NCBI GenBank assembly: GCA_024681595.1
Contig: JAILAN010000175.1
Coordinates: forward strand, 1-32,363
Length of the DNA: 32,363 nt
Reading direction: 5' to 3'
Source: Lachnospiraceae bacterium
GTDB lineage: Bacteria; Bacillota; Clostridia; Lachnospirales; Lachnospiraceae
In this document: one piece after another, positions 15,406 through 24,296 of the stretch
How positions within the stretch are numbered: position 1 is the stretch's first letter
Layout: each line of letters opens with the position of its first letter
The notes under the pieces: generated by a model
Told to the model about the DNA's origin: nothing
Databases searched by the model: none
Seen by the model: the letters and a program-made list of their open reading frames with translations, nothing else
Made by a program: the position numbers and the translations under genes

Positions 15406-16704
15406 CTATTTATACTCCTTCTTATCAAGTCCCATACGGCTTATTATTTCGTTTACTTTGGAATAAACCGTATCCTCATCAAGAGTCAGAACTTTTCGAT
15501 CCTCCATTGTTATCCTGCCGTCTATGATGACCGTCTCGACTTCGGATCCGTTAGCAGAATAAGATAATCCTGCTATCAGGTTATTGTTTGGCATTAATGA
15601 TGGAGTCTTAAGATTAAGTATCGCTATATCCGCTTTCTTGCCGACCTCCAGTGATCCTGTCTCATTGCCGAGTCCTATAGCTTTGGCTCCGTTTATCGTA
15701 GCCATCTTAAAGACTTCTTTGGCTCCGACACAAACGGGTGTTTTGTGACTTCCCTTGTGTATGAGGGCCATAAGGCTCATCTCATGGAACATGTTAAGCG
15801 AGTTGTTTGATGCTGCTCCGTCCGTTCCGATGCATACGTTTATGCCTTTTTCCAGCATTTCCGGAACAGGGGCAAATCCGTTCCCGAGCTTCATGTTGCT
15901 CGCAGGATTTGAAACAACGCTGACTCCCTTTTTGGCCAGGATTTCCATATCATTATCATCGATCTGTACACAGTGTGCAGCGATACACGGAACATCAAAC
16001 AGGCCGTTTTTATCAGCCATCTCTATAGGTGAGCAGCCGTAGTCCTTTCGGATCGTATCGATCTCACTCATGGATTCGCTCAGGTGAACATGAATGCCCA
16101 TTCCGGTCTTTTTGGCTTCATCAGAGATTCTCCTGAAGTAATCATCCTTGCATGTATACGGAGCATGAGGACCGAATCTGATGCTGATCCTGTCGCAGTC
16201 ACTGCAGTATTCCTTTTCTTTGTATGTCTGCTCTATCCTGCCTCCGTCATCCTCGGCGCTTCCTACCAGTCCTCTGCAGATAACGGCTCTCATGCCGGAT
16301 TCCTTGACGGCACGGGAGGTCTGACGGATGTTCATCATCATATCGTTAAAGCAGGTCGTACCTGATTTCATCATCTCGATTATGGCAAGGCATGCTCCCC
16401 AGTAGGTATCTTCATCCGTCATCTGCTGTTCTATGGGGTCGATCGCTCCGAACAGCCAGTCCATAAACGACAGATCATCAGCCACATTCCTCATGAACGC
16501 CATATAAGAATGAGTGTGGGCATTGATTAGTCCCGGTATGGCGAGCCTGTCTTTGCCGTCGATCACCTTGTCGGCCTTAAAGCCGGCAGGCTCTTTGTCA
16601 AAGGCGGCTATCCTGTCATTTTCAATATAGATCGAAGTTTCCTTTACGGCGATATCGTTTCCGTCAGGTACGATCGCCTTGATGTTTTTAAGCAGTATTC
16701 CCAC
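15406..16704 (-). CDS. mtaD: MTA/SAH deaminase, amidohydrolase family
   Basis: A metal-dependent deaminase of about 432 residues that converts 5'-methylthioadenosine, S-adenosylhomocysteine or 5'-deoxyadenosine to the inosine form with release of ammonia. Metal ligands are visible: HTHSYM (HxH), HVHLSES, AAHCVQID and GTDGAASNN; GPHAPYTC is the family substrate-loop motif. I start at the GTG at 16704 (GILLKNIKAIVPDG), since AAAGGA lies six bases ahead and this matches the family N-terminus; an in-frame ATG at 16719 would add five residues but lacks a ribosome site. It lies between a dehydrogenase (20 bp) and the AhcY homologue (38 bp). That setting suggests SAH deamination feeding S-inosylhomocysteine to the next enzyme, the archaeal DadD-type route (inference). 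Confidence 0.87.
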   Translation of the reverse strand: MGILLKNIKAIVPDGNDIAVKETSIYIENDRIAAFDKEPAGFKADKVIDGKDRLAIPGLINAHTHSYMAFMRNVADDLSFMDWLFGAIDPIEQQMTDEDTYWGACLAIIEMMKSGTTCFNDMMMNIRQTSRAVKESGMRAVICRGLVGSAEDDGGRIEQTYKEKEYCSDCDRISIRFGPHAPYTCKDDYFRRISDEAKKTGMGIHVHLSESMSEIDTIRKDYGCSPIEMADKNGLFDVPCIAAHCVQIDDNDMEILAKKGVSVVSNPASNMKLGNGFAPVPEMLEKGINVCIGTDGAASNNSLNMFHEMSLMALIHKGSHKTPVCVGAKEVFKMATINGAKAIGLGNETGSLEVGKKADIAILNLKTPSLMPNNNLIAGLSYSANGSEVETVIIDGRITMEDRKVLTLDEDTVYSKVNEIISRMGLDKKEYK

Positions 16705-16724
16705 GTTTTTTCCTTTCATTCAAG

Positions 16725-17684
16725 TCAGACTATCACATTTCTCGGATTTCCCGCCAGAAATGCCTCTACATTTTTAATATTCTCCTCTACATCCCTGTAT
16801 CTGGCCTCAGTTGATGCCCATGCCAGGTGCGGTGTGATGATGAGCTTATCCGAATCCTTGTATTCACTCAGCGGATTGGAATCTTTCATGGGTTCAGTGC
16901 TCGTAACATCAAGTCCCGCTCCTGCGATCAGTCCTTCATCAAGAGCCTTCTTAAGGTCACCGTCCACTACCACGGGGCCTCTGGCAACATTGATAAGAAA
17001 GGCTGTTTTTTTCATCTTTTTAAATGCATCGTAATTGATGATGCCCTTGGTCAGAGGACTTAATGGACAGTGAAGGGACAGAAAATCCGATTCTTTAAGC
17101 AGTTCATCAAAGGATACCTGCTCATATTCGGTGACCTTGCTGTTGCCGGTCACTGAATGAAAGATGACCCTGCATCCGAATGCCGTAGCGATCTTAGCAA
17201 CCTTTTGTCCTATGTTGCCCATGCCGATTATTCCCCAGGTCTTGCCTGAAAGCTCCGTAAAGGGCTTGTCAAAATTCGAAAACCTGCTTTGAGCTGCATA
17301 AGCTCCGCCCTTTACATAGTCATCATAATGACGAAGCTTTTCAAGCACATAAAGCAACAGGGCAAAGGTGTGCTGAGCCACTGCCTCGGTGGAATAATTG
17401 ACCACGTTACAGACCCTGATCCCGCGCTTTTTGCAATATTCTATGTCAATATTGTCATATCCCGTCGCAAACTCCGAGATCATCTTTACATTCGCCGCGT
17501 CCTTTAATGAGGCTTCATTTAACGGAGCCTTATTGGCGATAACGATGTCTGCGTCCTTGATCCTCTGTGCAACCTCGTCGGTTCCGACGGTGTTAGGATA
17601 AGTAACGAGTTCACCGAACTTTTCAAAGCCGTCTACCGAAACATCGGTTCCGACTGAGTTTCTCTCCAGTACTACTATCTTCAT
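16725..17684 (-). CDS. D-2-hydroxyacid dehydrogenase, NAD-dependent
   Basis: A 319-residue oxidoreductase of the D-isomer-specific 2-hydroxyacid dehydrogenase family, which interconverts 2-oxo acids and D-2-hydroxyacids. Seen: the Rossmann motif GIIGMGNIGQKVA, the catalytic Arg in LINVARGPVVVDGD, the Glu region LDVTSTEPM, and the catalytic His in TPHLAWAS. It resembles glycerate/hydroxypyruvate reductase-like members; the exact substrate cannot be told from sequence. CAGGGG precedes the ATG at 17684. It is the first gene of the run with the deaminase and AhcY homologue. Its link to that pathway is not obvious. One idea is that it reduces a 2-oxo acid produced by homocysteine or methionine breakdown. 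Confidence 0.88.
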   Translation of the reverse strand: MKIVVLERNSVGTDVSVDGFEKFGELVTYPNTVGTDEVAQRIKDADIVIANKAPLNEASLKDAANVKMISEFATGYDNIDIEYCKKRGIRVCNVVNYSTEAVAQHTFALLLYVLEKLRHYDDYVKGGAYAAQSRFSNFDKPFTELSGKTWGIIGMGNIGQKVAKIATAFGCRVIFHSVTGNSKVTEYEQVSFDELLKESDFLSLHCPLSPLTKGIINYDAFKKMKKTAFLINVARGPVVVDGDLKKALDEGLIAGAGLDVTSTEPMKDSNPLSEYKDSDKLIITPHLAWASTEARYRDVEENIKNVEAFLAGNPRNVIV

Positions 17685-17765
17685 ATTTTCCCCTGTATTA
17701 TCTTATCCCGATCCCTATTTTTCCTAGTAGAACGGTATGAATATACTGCCCAGCAGTTCCCCAGT

Positions 17766-18236
17766 TCACCGCATCATCTTAGCCAGTGGTTCTATGACAT
17801 CCCCCAGATCCTTTATGGCTTTGTTAAGACCTTCTATATCCATAGCATCAACCTTTTTCATGGCATCATTGATGCTTTCCTCGCTCTCAACTACGAGCTT
17901 GCTCACATCATCGATCATTCCAGTGATATCCGCCTGTGCCAGCTGCTTGGTTACAACATTGAGATCCTTCATAACATCATCAGCCTGAACTGCTATACCA
18001 TTTGCCTGGTCAAGCAGGGTTACTACCTTGGGTAATACGGATAATACCAGAATTCCCACACCTATCATTATTGCCACGCAGAATATCGCAGCCAGGGCAA
18101 CTATCCTTCCCTGTTTCTTGGCATATTTTGTCTGCAGTTCTTCATGCTCCTTTATGGATTTAAGTACTGAGAGCATTTCGCTGTCGGCTGAATTGGCTGC
18201 TTCGGAGATGATTTCGTTTTTTTCCTGTTCTGACAT
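17766..18236 (-). CDS. Small bitopic membrane protein, function unknown
   Basis: A 156-residue protein I do not recognise by name. It has an acidic cytoplasmic N-terminus (MSEQEKNEIISEAANS), a basic stretch KYAKKQGR, one membrane helix (about 46-68) and a C-terminal helical region of heptad-like character (LLDQANGIAVQADDVMKDLNVVTKQL). The layout recalls DUF948-type proteins but the match is not firm. I start at the ATG at 18236, with AAAGGA eight bases ahead; a longer frame from 18278 would run into the yitT end. It lies 16 bp after the YitT gene and is the last of the murG-pgi-yitT run. A gap of 81 bp follows before the dehydrogenase. Confidence 0.6.
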   Translation of the reverse strand: MSEQEKNEIISEAANSADSEMLSVLKSIKEHEELQTKYAKKQGRIVALAAIFCVAIMIGVGILVLSVLPKVVTLLDQANGIAVQADDVMKDLNVVTKQLAQADITGMIDDVSKLVVESEESINDAMKKVDAMDIEGLNKAIKDLGDVIEPLAKMMR

Positions 18237-18252
18237 ATGAATGGTCCTTTCT

Positions 18253-19143
18253 TTATTTGCTGTTTGCTTTGTTATCATCCAGGCTTCCGCCTTTTTTGAT
18301 ATGAGTTCCTATTATCTCCTCAACATCCGAGATGGCTATAAATGCTGATGTATCCACTGAGTCTATAATGGCTCTCAGATCGTTGATCTCGAATTTGTTA
18401 AGGACGCAGTACATGATGACCTTTTTGCCGCTTATAAGGCCTTCGCCGGTTAGGATCGTTACGGTCCTTCCGAGCTTTTCGTATATCAGGCGGGCTATCT
18501 CATCACTTTCGTTGGTTATTATCATCGCTGCCTTGGCTTTGTCAAAACCGGTCTCAACGATGTCTATAACCTTGGATGCGATAAAGTAAGCCAGCAGGCT
18601 GAACATTGCTCTGTCCCACCCGAACAGCAGTCCGGCAATGGTATATATCACCACGTTGAATATCAGAACTGTCTGTCCCACCTGCCATTTATATTTCCTG
18701 TTGAGGATTATTGCTACGGTCTCTGTTCCGTCGAGACACCCTCCGCTACGGATAACGAGTCCCACACCTATTCCCAGAATGACTCCTCCGAAAACAACCG
18801 CCAGGAGGTCAACCTGCGTAACCTCGATCCACTTTTCAAATATTCCGACAAATACAGAAAAACTGAACATTCCTATACCGGAATGTATGATAAATCTCTT
18901 GCCGATCTTAAAAAACCCGAATATCAAAAAAGGCAGGTTTATAAGAAATGTCAGAATACCCAGAGGGATCCCGTTAAGAGCATTGATCATGATGCTGACA
19001 CCCACTACACCTCCGTCAAGGATAGTATTGGGCACCAGAAATTCCTCTACCGCGAACGCGGCTATCAAAGCTCCCAGGATTATCATGAGGATATCCCAAA
19101 GGGCCTTAAGTTTTATTCTGAAATTCGCATCTTCACTGTTCAT
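18253..19143 (-). CDS. YitT family membrane protein with C-terminal DUF2179
   Basis: A 296-residue protein with five to six membrane helices (YitT, DUF161; repeats with VEEFLVPNTILDGGVVGVSIM and IRSGGCLDGTETVAIIL) and a soluble C-terminal DUF2179 domain from about residue 205 (AMIITNESDEIARLIYEKLGRTVTILTGEG). The conserved DGG and GGCLDGTE motifs are typical. The transported substrate, if any, is unknown; no role has been proved for the family. It follows pgi by 19 bp with no Shine-Dalgarno, so it probably depends on read-through and translational coupling. Confidence 0.88.
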   Translation of the reverse strand: MNSEDANFRIKLKALWDILMIILGALIAAFAVEEFLVPNTILDGGVVGVSIMINALNGIPLGILTFLINLPFLIFGFFKIGKRFIIHSGIGMFSFSVFVGIFEKWIEVTQVDLLAVVFGGVILGIGVGLVIRSGGCLDGTETVAIILNRKYKWQVGQTVLIFNVVIYTIAGLLFGWDRAMFSLLAYFIASKVIDIVETGFDKAKAAMIITNESDEIARLIYEKLGRTVTILTGEGLISGKKVIMYCVLNKFEINDLRAIIDSVDTSAFIAISDVEEIIGTHIKKGGSLDDNKANSK

Positions 19144-19162
19144 AGAAAAATAAACTGTCGGA

Positions 19163-20743
19163 TCAGATCCCGAACATATCGCTGTATTCCTTTAAAGCTC
19201 CGTCAGTATCGTGTGCGAGGACCTTCTTGGCAAGGACCTTGCCGAGCTGAACACCTTCCTGATCAAAGCTGTTCACATTCCATAAGAATCCCTGGAACAT
19301 GATCTTGTTCTCAAAATGTGAAAGCAGTGCACCCAATGATGCGGGCGTCAGCTTCTCACCGATTATGATGCTTGAAGGACGGTTACCCTCAAACTTCTTG
19401 TTTAAGTTATCATCATCCTTGCCGCAGGCAAAGGCCACTATCTGAGCCGCTACGTTGGCAGCGAGCTTCTTGATGGAGGTACTTCCCTGAATATCGACGT
19501 CCACACCCATCTGTGATTCTTTAAATCCTATGAACTGCAGAGGAATGATATCCGTTCCCTGGTGAAGCAGCTGATAGAATGAATGCTGTCCGTTGGTTCC
19601 GGGCTCACCGAAGATGACGGGACCGGTCTTATATGAAACGGGCTCACCGAATCTGTTGACCGATTTGCCGTTGGATTCCATGTCTGCCTGCTGAAGGTGT
19701 GCAGGGAATCGGCTAAGTGCCTGAGAATAAGGAAGAACCGCTGTGCAGTCGTAACCCAGTATGTTTCTCTCATATACACCGATAAGGGCATCGAGCATAG
19801 CGGGATTATTCAATACATCATCCGATGCAGCGAGTTTATCCTCGGCAGCAGCGCCTTTGAGGAATTCATCAAACACCTCGGGGCCGAATGCCAGAGAAAG
19901 GATCGCTCCGCCGACACCCGAACATGAAGAGAATCTTCCGCCGATGTAGTCATCCATGAAGAAAGCCTGAAGATAATCGGAGCTGGATGCCAGAGGAGAA
20001 CTTGAGGAAGTAACCGCTATCATGTGCTTTGAAGCATCAAGTCCTGCCTTTTTAAGGGCATCCTTAACAAAGGATTCGTTGGTCAGTGTCTCAAGTGTCG
20101 TACCTGACTTTGATACCAGGATAAACAGTGAATGAGCAACATCAACATTTGAAAGAACTCCGGCTGCATCATCGGGATCCACATTACTGATGAAATTAGC
20201 CTTCATCTTTAACCTGTTATTTACCTTGGCCCAGTTTTCGAGCGCCAGGTACATTGCTCTGGGACCCAGATCGCTTCCGCCGATACCTATCTGAACAACG
20301 GTCGTAAACTTCTCGCCGGCACCGTTTGTTATCTCCCCGTTATGAACCTTATTGGCAAAGTCAGCTATCTTTTTCTGCTCGCCCAGATAAAAATCTCTCT
20401 TGTTTACTCCGTCAACAACGACATCTGCACCAAGCTGACCTCTTGTCAGCTGATGAAGAACGAGCCTCTTTTCTCCGGTGTTTATAACCTCTCCTTCATA
20501 AAGAGCCTTGAACTTTTCACTAAGCTGTGCTTCCCTGGCCAGTTCCTTAAGTCCGTTTAAGATATCATCGTCCACCTTTTTGGCGGCATAGTTGAATTTA
20601 AGGCCTTCTGCCATGGGAACCGAATACTTTTTAACTCTTTGAGCTCCTTCCGCTCCGCCGAGGGCTTCCTTAAGATCCGTCTCCTTAAAGTTTTTTAATG
20701 CCTTGAATGAATCAAGGGTGTCAAGATTTTTCCATGAGATCAT
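19163..20743 (-). CDS. pgi: Glucose-6-phosphate isomerase
   Basis: A 526-residue enzyme that interconverts glucose 6-phosphate and fructose 6-phosphate in glycolysis. Signatures: VQIGIGGSDLGPRAMYLAL, the sugar-phosphate SIS site SKSGTTLETLTNE, the segment GGRFSSCSGVGGA and EPGTNGQHSFYQLLHQGT, the second PGI signature. The length is that of the longer bacterial type. AGGAGG lies nine bases before the ATG at 20743. It follows murG by four bases, so glycolysis and cell-wall precursor supply are co-transcribed; fructose 6-phosphate is also the precursor of UDP-GlcNAc, the sugar MurG transfers. Codon use is strongly biased, suggesting high expression. Confidence 0.96.
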   Translation of the reverse strand: MISWKNLDTLDSFKALKNFKETDLKEALGGAEGAQRVKKYSVPMAEGLKFNYAAKKVDDDILNGLKELAREAQLSEKFKALYEGEVINTGEKRLVLHQLTRGQLGADVVVDGVNKRDFYLGEQKKIADFANKVHNGEITNGAGEKFTTVVQIGIGGSDLGPRAMYLALENWAKVNNRLKMKANFISNVDPDDAAGVLSNVDVAHSLFILVSKSGTTLETLTNESFVKDALKKAGLDASKHMIAVTSSSSPLASSSDYLQAFFMDDYIGGRFSSCSGVGGAILSLAFGPEVFDEFLKGAAAEDKLAASDDVLNNPAMLDALIGVYERNILGYDCTAVLPYSQALSRFPAHLQQADMESNGKSVNRFGEPVSYKTGPVIFGEPGTNGQHSFYQLLHQGTDIIPLQFIGFKESQMGVDVDIQGSTSIKKLAANVAAQIVAFACGKDDDNLNKKFEGNRPSSIIIGEKLTPASLGALLSHFENKIMFQGFLWNVNSFDQEGVQLGKVLAKKVLAHDTDGALKEYSDMFGI

Positions 20744-20747
20744 CTGA

Positions 20748-21863
20748 CTAATCCTCCTTTGTTTTTTTATCTGTCTTTTTCTTTTCCTGAATCTTCATGT
20801 TTTTTTCGATGAGCGACACTATGATCCTGACCGCATTGTTCTGGCTGGATCTGCTCATGGCATCGATATATGTCTGTCGTGTGAAATACAGTTCAGTGAC
20901 TTTTTCAATGAGATTTTCCGACAGATTATCATCGTCCTCGACAACGATGGAGTAGCCCTGGGCTTCAAATGACCGGGCATTCAGTATCTGGTCGCCGCGT
21001 GAGCCTCTCGATAACGGAACCAGGATATTGGGCTTTTTTAAAGAAACGAGTTCGCAGATGGAATTAGCACCTGCTCTGGAAATAACGAGATCCGCCATGG
21101 CAAAGATATCCTTAAGATCGTCAGTAACATATTCAAACTGCTTGTATCCTCTTGATTCCATATCAAGAAGTGTTTCATCAAGCTTGCCTTTTCCACACAG
21201 ATGGACTATCTGAAAATCCGGAAGCAGCTTTGGAAGCGCCGCTCTGACTGCAGCATTTACCGATGCGGCACCAAGTGACCCTCCTATGACCATGATGACA
21301 GGTCTTTGCTCATTAAAATGGCAGAGCTCCAGTCCTTTTTCCTTACTGCCTGTCAGCAGTTCCCCTCGTATCGGAGAGCCGGTAAGTACTGCCTTTTTAC
21401 GCGGAAGTCTCTTGACGGTTTCGGGAAAATTACAGCATATCTCCTTGCAGAAAGGCAGGCTCAGTTTATTGGCCAGTCCCGGAGTCATATCGGATTCATG
21501 TGAAACAACGGGGACTTTGCATAATTTGGCTGCTACAACAACAGGCAGTCCGACATATCCCCCCTTAGAAAAGATTATGTTGGGGCGGATCTCCTTTATT
21601 ATCTTTTTGGCTTTGCTGATACCGGCCATCACTCTGAAAGGATCGGTAAAGTTCCTGATCGAATGATATCTTCGCAGTTTTCCTGTGGATATCGTATAGT
21701 ACGGGATTCCGGCATCGGGTATCAGTTTGCTCTCGAGGCCGTCTTTTGAACCTATATATGATATTTCAAATCCCGCATTTTTAAGATAGGGAACCAGTGC
21801 CAGATTAGGCGTTACATGTCCGGCTGTTCCTCCACCGGTTAAGATTATTTTCTTTTCTGCCAT
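20748..21863 (-). CDS. murG: MurG, UDP-GlcNAc transferase of peptidoglycan synthesis
   Basis: A 371-residue GT28 glycosyltransferase acting at the inner face of the membrane, which adds GlcNAc to lipid I to make lipid II. Seen: the N-terminal GGGTAGHVTPNLAL, FSKGGYVGLPVV, VIGGSLGAASVN at the domain junction, and SRAGANSICELVSLKKPNILVPL in the donor domain. The C-terminus is a Lys-rich tail (MKIQEKKKTDKKTKED) absent in most homologues. The ATG at 21863 has only a weak, distant ribosome site (AAGGA, more than 15 bases off). The gene stands apart from the usual mur-fts cluster and is divergent from the GH95 gene. Confidence 0.95.
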   Translation of the reverse strand: MAEKKIILTGGGTAGHVTPNLALVPYLKNAGFEISYIGSKDGLESKLIPDAGIPYYTISTGKLRRYHSIRNFTDPFRVMAGISKAKKIIKEIRPNIIFSKGGYVGLPVVVAAKLCKVPVVSHESDMTPGLANKLSLPFCKEICCNFPETVKRLPRKKAVLTGSPIRGELLTGSKEKGLELCHFNEQRPVIMVIGGSLGAASVNAAVRAALPKLLPDFQIVHLCGKGKLDETLLDMESRGYKQFEYVTDDLKDIFAMADLVISRAGANSICELVSLKKPNILVPLSRGSRGDQILNARSFEAQGYSIVVEDDDNLSENLIEKVTELYFTRQTYIDAMSRSSQNNAVRIIVSLIEKNMKIQEKKKTDKKTKED

Positions 21864-21883
21864 GTTGATTACTGCCAGTCCTT

Positions 21884-21913
21884 TTTATAAAATATATCTC
21901 GTATATGAAACAA
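21884..21913 (-). promoter_or_regulatory. Possible promoter of murG
   Basis: On the minus strand TTGTTT (21913-21908), an 18-bp spacer and TATAAA (21889-21884). It lies in the 94-bp divergent gap with the GH95 gene, whose own candidate boxes on the plus strand are TTCGTA (21914-21919) and TATAAC (21936-21941), a weak match. Confidence 0.4.
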
Positions 21914-21957
21914 TTCGTATGCCAGTATTAATTAGTATAACACAAACGAGGAGCAAT

Positions 21958-24210
21958 ATGAGTAAATTATGGTACAAAAAACCTGCATCCTGCTGGGATG
22001 AGGCACTGCCTTTGGGCAACGGAAGACTGGGAGCCATGGTTTTCGGAGATCCCGTCCGGGAACGCATACAATTAAACGAAGAAAGCATGTGGTACGGAGC
22101 ATTTGCCGACCGGATTAATCCCGATGCTGCAGCAAATCTTCAAAAGATCCGTGATCTTATTTTTGCTGGCAGGATAAGCGATGCCGAGAGACTGATGAAG
22201 TATTCCCTCTCCGGATGCCCTGAGAGCCAGCACCCCTATCAGACGCTGGGAGACATCTTTCTTGAATTCTACGGTATTGGTGAAGTCAAGGGTTATAACA
22301 GATCCCTCGATCTTAACAATGCCGTTTATGATCAGATATTCGGGGATGAGGATACCTCATACACCAGACAGATCTATATTTCAAAGCCCGATGATGTCAT
22401 GATCATTCATCTTAAAGCGGCGGGCAAAAAGAAGCTTAACTTTGATGCTATCCTTCGAAGAGACAGGTTCTTTGACGGAGTCGGTAAGCTTAGTGATAAC
22501 GGGATCAGGCTGTACGGCAATCTCGGCAAGGGTGGATATGATTTTGCCCTGTGTCTGACCGCAAAGGTTAAATCCGGCAGGATACATGTTATCGGAGAAC
22601 ATCTGGTGATAGAGGATGCCGATGAAGCTGTTTTATATTTCTGTGCGGACACCACTTATCATATTGACGCCAAAAATACCGATGATCTGACCGAAAATAT
22701 CCATAACAGGATCGTCAAAGTCGAAGCTGACAAACTCTCCGATATCAAAGAGCGACATGTCAGGGATTATCAGCGACTGTTTAACAGAGTTGATCTGGAG
22801 ATAGAGGATAAGGAAGATCATAACCTGCTTCCTACGGATGAAAGACTTAAGAACCTTAAGAAAAAGAATACTGTCGATAATGAACTCTATGAGCTGTTCT
22901 TTGACTTTGGAAGATATCTTCTGATCTCATGCTCGAGAAAGGGGACTTTACCTGCTACTTTACAGGGACTGTGGAACGAGCATATGACTCCTCCCTGGGA
23001 CAGCAAATACACGATAAACATCAATACACAGATGAACTACTGGCCTGCTGAGATCACGAACCTGTCAGAATGTCATGAGCCATTGTTTGATCTTATCAAA
23101 AAGCTTTATGTCCACGGAAAGGAAGTCGCATCCGGGATGTACAATGCCCGTGGATGGGTCGCACATCACAATACCGATATATGGGGTGATGCCGCTCCGC
23201 AGGATATCTGGATCCCCTCTACATACTGGGTTATGGGAGGTGCGTGGCTCTGTCTTCATCTGTGGGAGCATTACCGGTATACCAATGATATGGAATTTTT
23301 AAAGGAATACTATCCTATCATGAGGGAAAGTGCGGAGTTTTTCCTTGATTTTCTCGTGGAAAAAGACGGTTATCTCGTAACCTGCCCGTCTGTCTCACCC
23401 GAAAACACATTTATACTCCCCAGCGGACAGACCGGAAACAATATCTATGGTGTCACCATGGATAATCAGATTTTAAGGGATCTTTTTTCTTCATGTATCA
23501 AAGCATCAAAGATACTAGATACCGACAAGGAACTGTCGGAAAAATTCAGCGAAGTGCTGCAGAAGCTCATTCCTACCCGCGTAGCCACAGACGGCAGCAT
23601 CATGGAATGGCCCGAAGAATACGGTGAGGCTGAACCGGGACATCGTCATATCTCGCATTTATACGGATTGTACCCTTCATCGCAGATAGATCCCGACAGA
23701 ACACCGAAGCTTGCTGAGGCTGCATATAAAACTTTGGAAAAGAGACTGTCAAACGGCGGAGGACATACCGGCTGGTCGAGAGCCTGGATCATCAATTTCT
23801 ATGCCAGACTGCGCGATCCGGACAAGGCATTTGAAAATCTTCGTGCCCTTTTGGAGAGATCGACCTATGATAATATGTTTGACCGTCACCCGCCCTTCCA
23901 GATAGACGGCAACTTTGGGGCCGTGGCTGCCATAGCAAATATGCTGCTTCAGTCCGATGATGAACGGCTGATCCTGCTGCCTGCTCTTCCAAAAACCTGG
24001 AAGAACGGCCATGTACGCGGCCTAAAGGTCAAAGGTGGCGGAACCGTCAACATTGAATGGAAGAACGGAAAGCTCTCAAAATGCGATATATACTATGACA
24101 AAGACCGTACCGTTAAGATAGTATATAAAGATAAGATCCGGGAAATGTCTTTTGAAGGCGGTAAAGCCGCAAATCTTCAGAATTCTCTTCTGGGATTGAA
24201 AAACGCCTGA
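21958..24210 (+). CDS. Glycoside hydrolase family 95, probable alpha-L-fucosidase
   Basis: A 750-residue intracellular glycosidase. The start at 21958 has GAGGAG four bases ahead; a longer in-frame opening at 21862 would add about 30 residues without a ribosome site. The N-terminus LWYKKPASCWDEALPLGNGRLGAMVFG is the GH95 beta-domain start; INTQMNYWPAEITNLSE holds the Asn residues and EAEPGHRHISHLYGLYP the acid, with DGNFGAVAAIANML carrying the Asp, as in the Bifidobacterium AfcA catalytic set. GH95 enzymes release alpha-1,2-fucose, and some act on alpha-L-galactose; the substrate cannot be settled here. There is no signal peptide, so it would act on imported fuco-oligosaccharides. It is alone on this strand amid minus-strand genes and has no transporter or regulator next to it. 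Confidence 0.92.
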   Translation: MSKLWYKKPASCWDEALPLGNGRLGAMVFGDPVRERIQLNEESMWYGAFADRINPDAAANLQKIRDLIFAGRISDAERLMKYSLSGCPESQHPYQTLGDIFLEFYGIGEVKGYNRSLDLNNAVYDQIFGDEDTSYTRQIYISKPDDVMIIHLKAAGKKKLNFDAILRRDRFFDGVGKLSDNGIRLYGNLGKGGYDFALCLTAKVKSGRIHVIGEHLVIEDADEAVLYFCADTTYHIDAKNTDDLTENIHNRIVKVEADKLSDIKERHVRDYQRLFNRVDLEIEDKEDHNLLPTDERLKNLKKKNTVDNELYELFFDFGRYLLISCSRKGTLPATLQGLWNEHMTPPWDSKYTININTQMNYWPAEITNLSECHEPLFDLIKKLYVHGKEVASGMYNARGWVAHHNTDIWGDAAPQDIWIPSTYWVMGGAWLCLHLWEHYRYTNDMEFLKEYYPIMRESAEFFLDFLVEKDGYLVTCPSVSPENTFILPSGQTGNNIYGVTMDNQILRDLFSSCIKASKILDTDKELSEKFSEVLQKLIPTRVATDGSIMEWPEEYGEAEPGHRHISHLYGLYPSSQIDPDRTPKLAEAAYKTLEKRLSNGGGHTGWSRAWIINFYARLRDPDKAFENLRALLERSTYDNMFDRHPPFQIDGNFGAVAAIANMLLQSDDERLILLPALPKTWKNGHVRGLKVKGGGTVNIEWKNGKLSKCDIYYDKDRTVKIVYKDKIREMSFEGGKAANLQNSLLGLKNA

Positions 24211-24235
24211 TCCGTGTCTTTCTTTTGAGAAAAAT

Positions 24236-24272
24236 AAAAAGCAGCTGATCCGTTTTGAATCGGCTGCTTTTT
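24236..24272. terminator. Bidirectional terminator between GH95 and tRNA-Arg
   Basis: AAAAAGCAGCTGAT (24236-24249) pairs with ATCGGCTGCTTTTT (24259-24272), with one G-U, around a nine-base loop and T-runs on both strands. It serves the convergent GH95 gene and the tRNA operon. Next to it lies a perfect 12-bp palindrome GTGCCCGGGCAC (24274-24285) of unknown meaning. Confidence 0.85.
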
Positions 24273-24296
24273 TGTGCCCGGGCACTTTTAATGAAG

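Noticed and set aside
21862-21957. Upstream extension of the GH95 protein
   Set aside because: The extra residues are not GH95-like, there is no ribosome site, and the region must hold the divergent promoters; the start at 21958 has GAGGAG.
24274-24285. Perfect palindrome GTGCCCGGGCAC as an operator
   Set aside because: It lies past the terminator stem between convergent units, where an operator has no promoter to act on; 12 bp may be chance.
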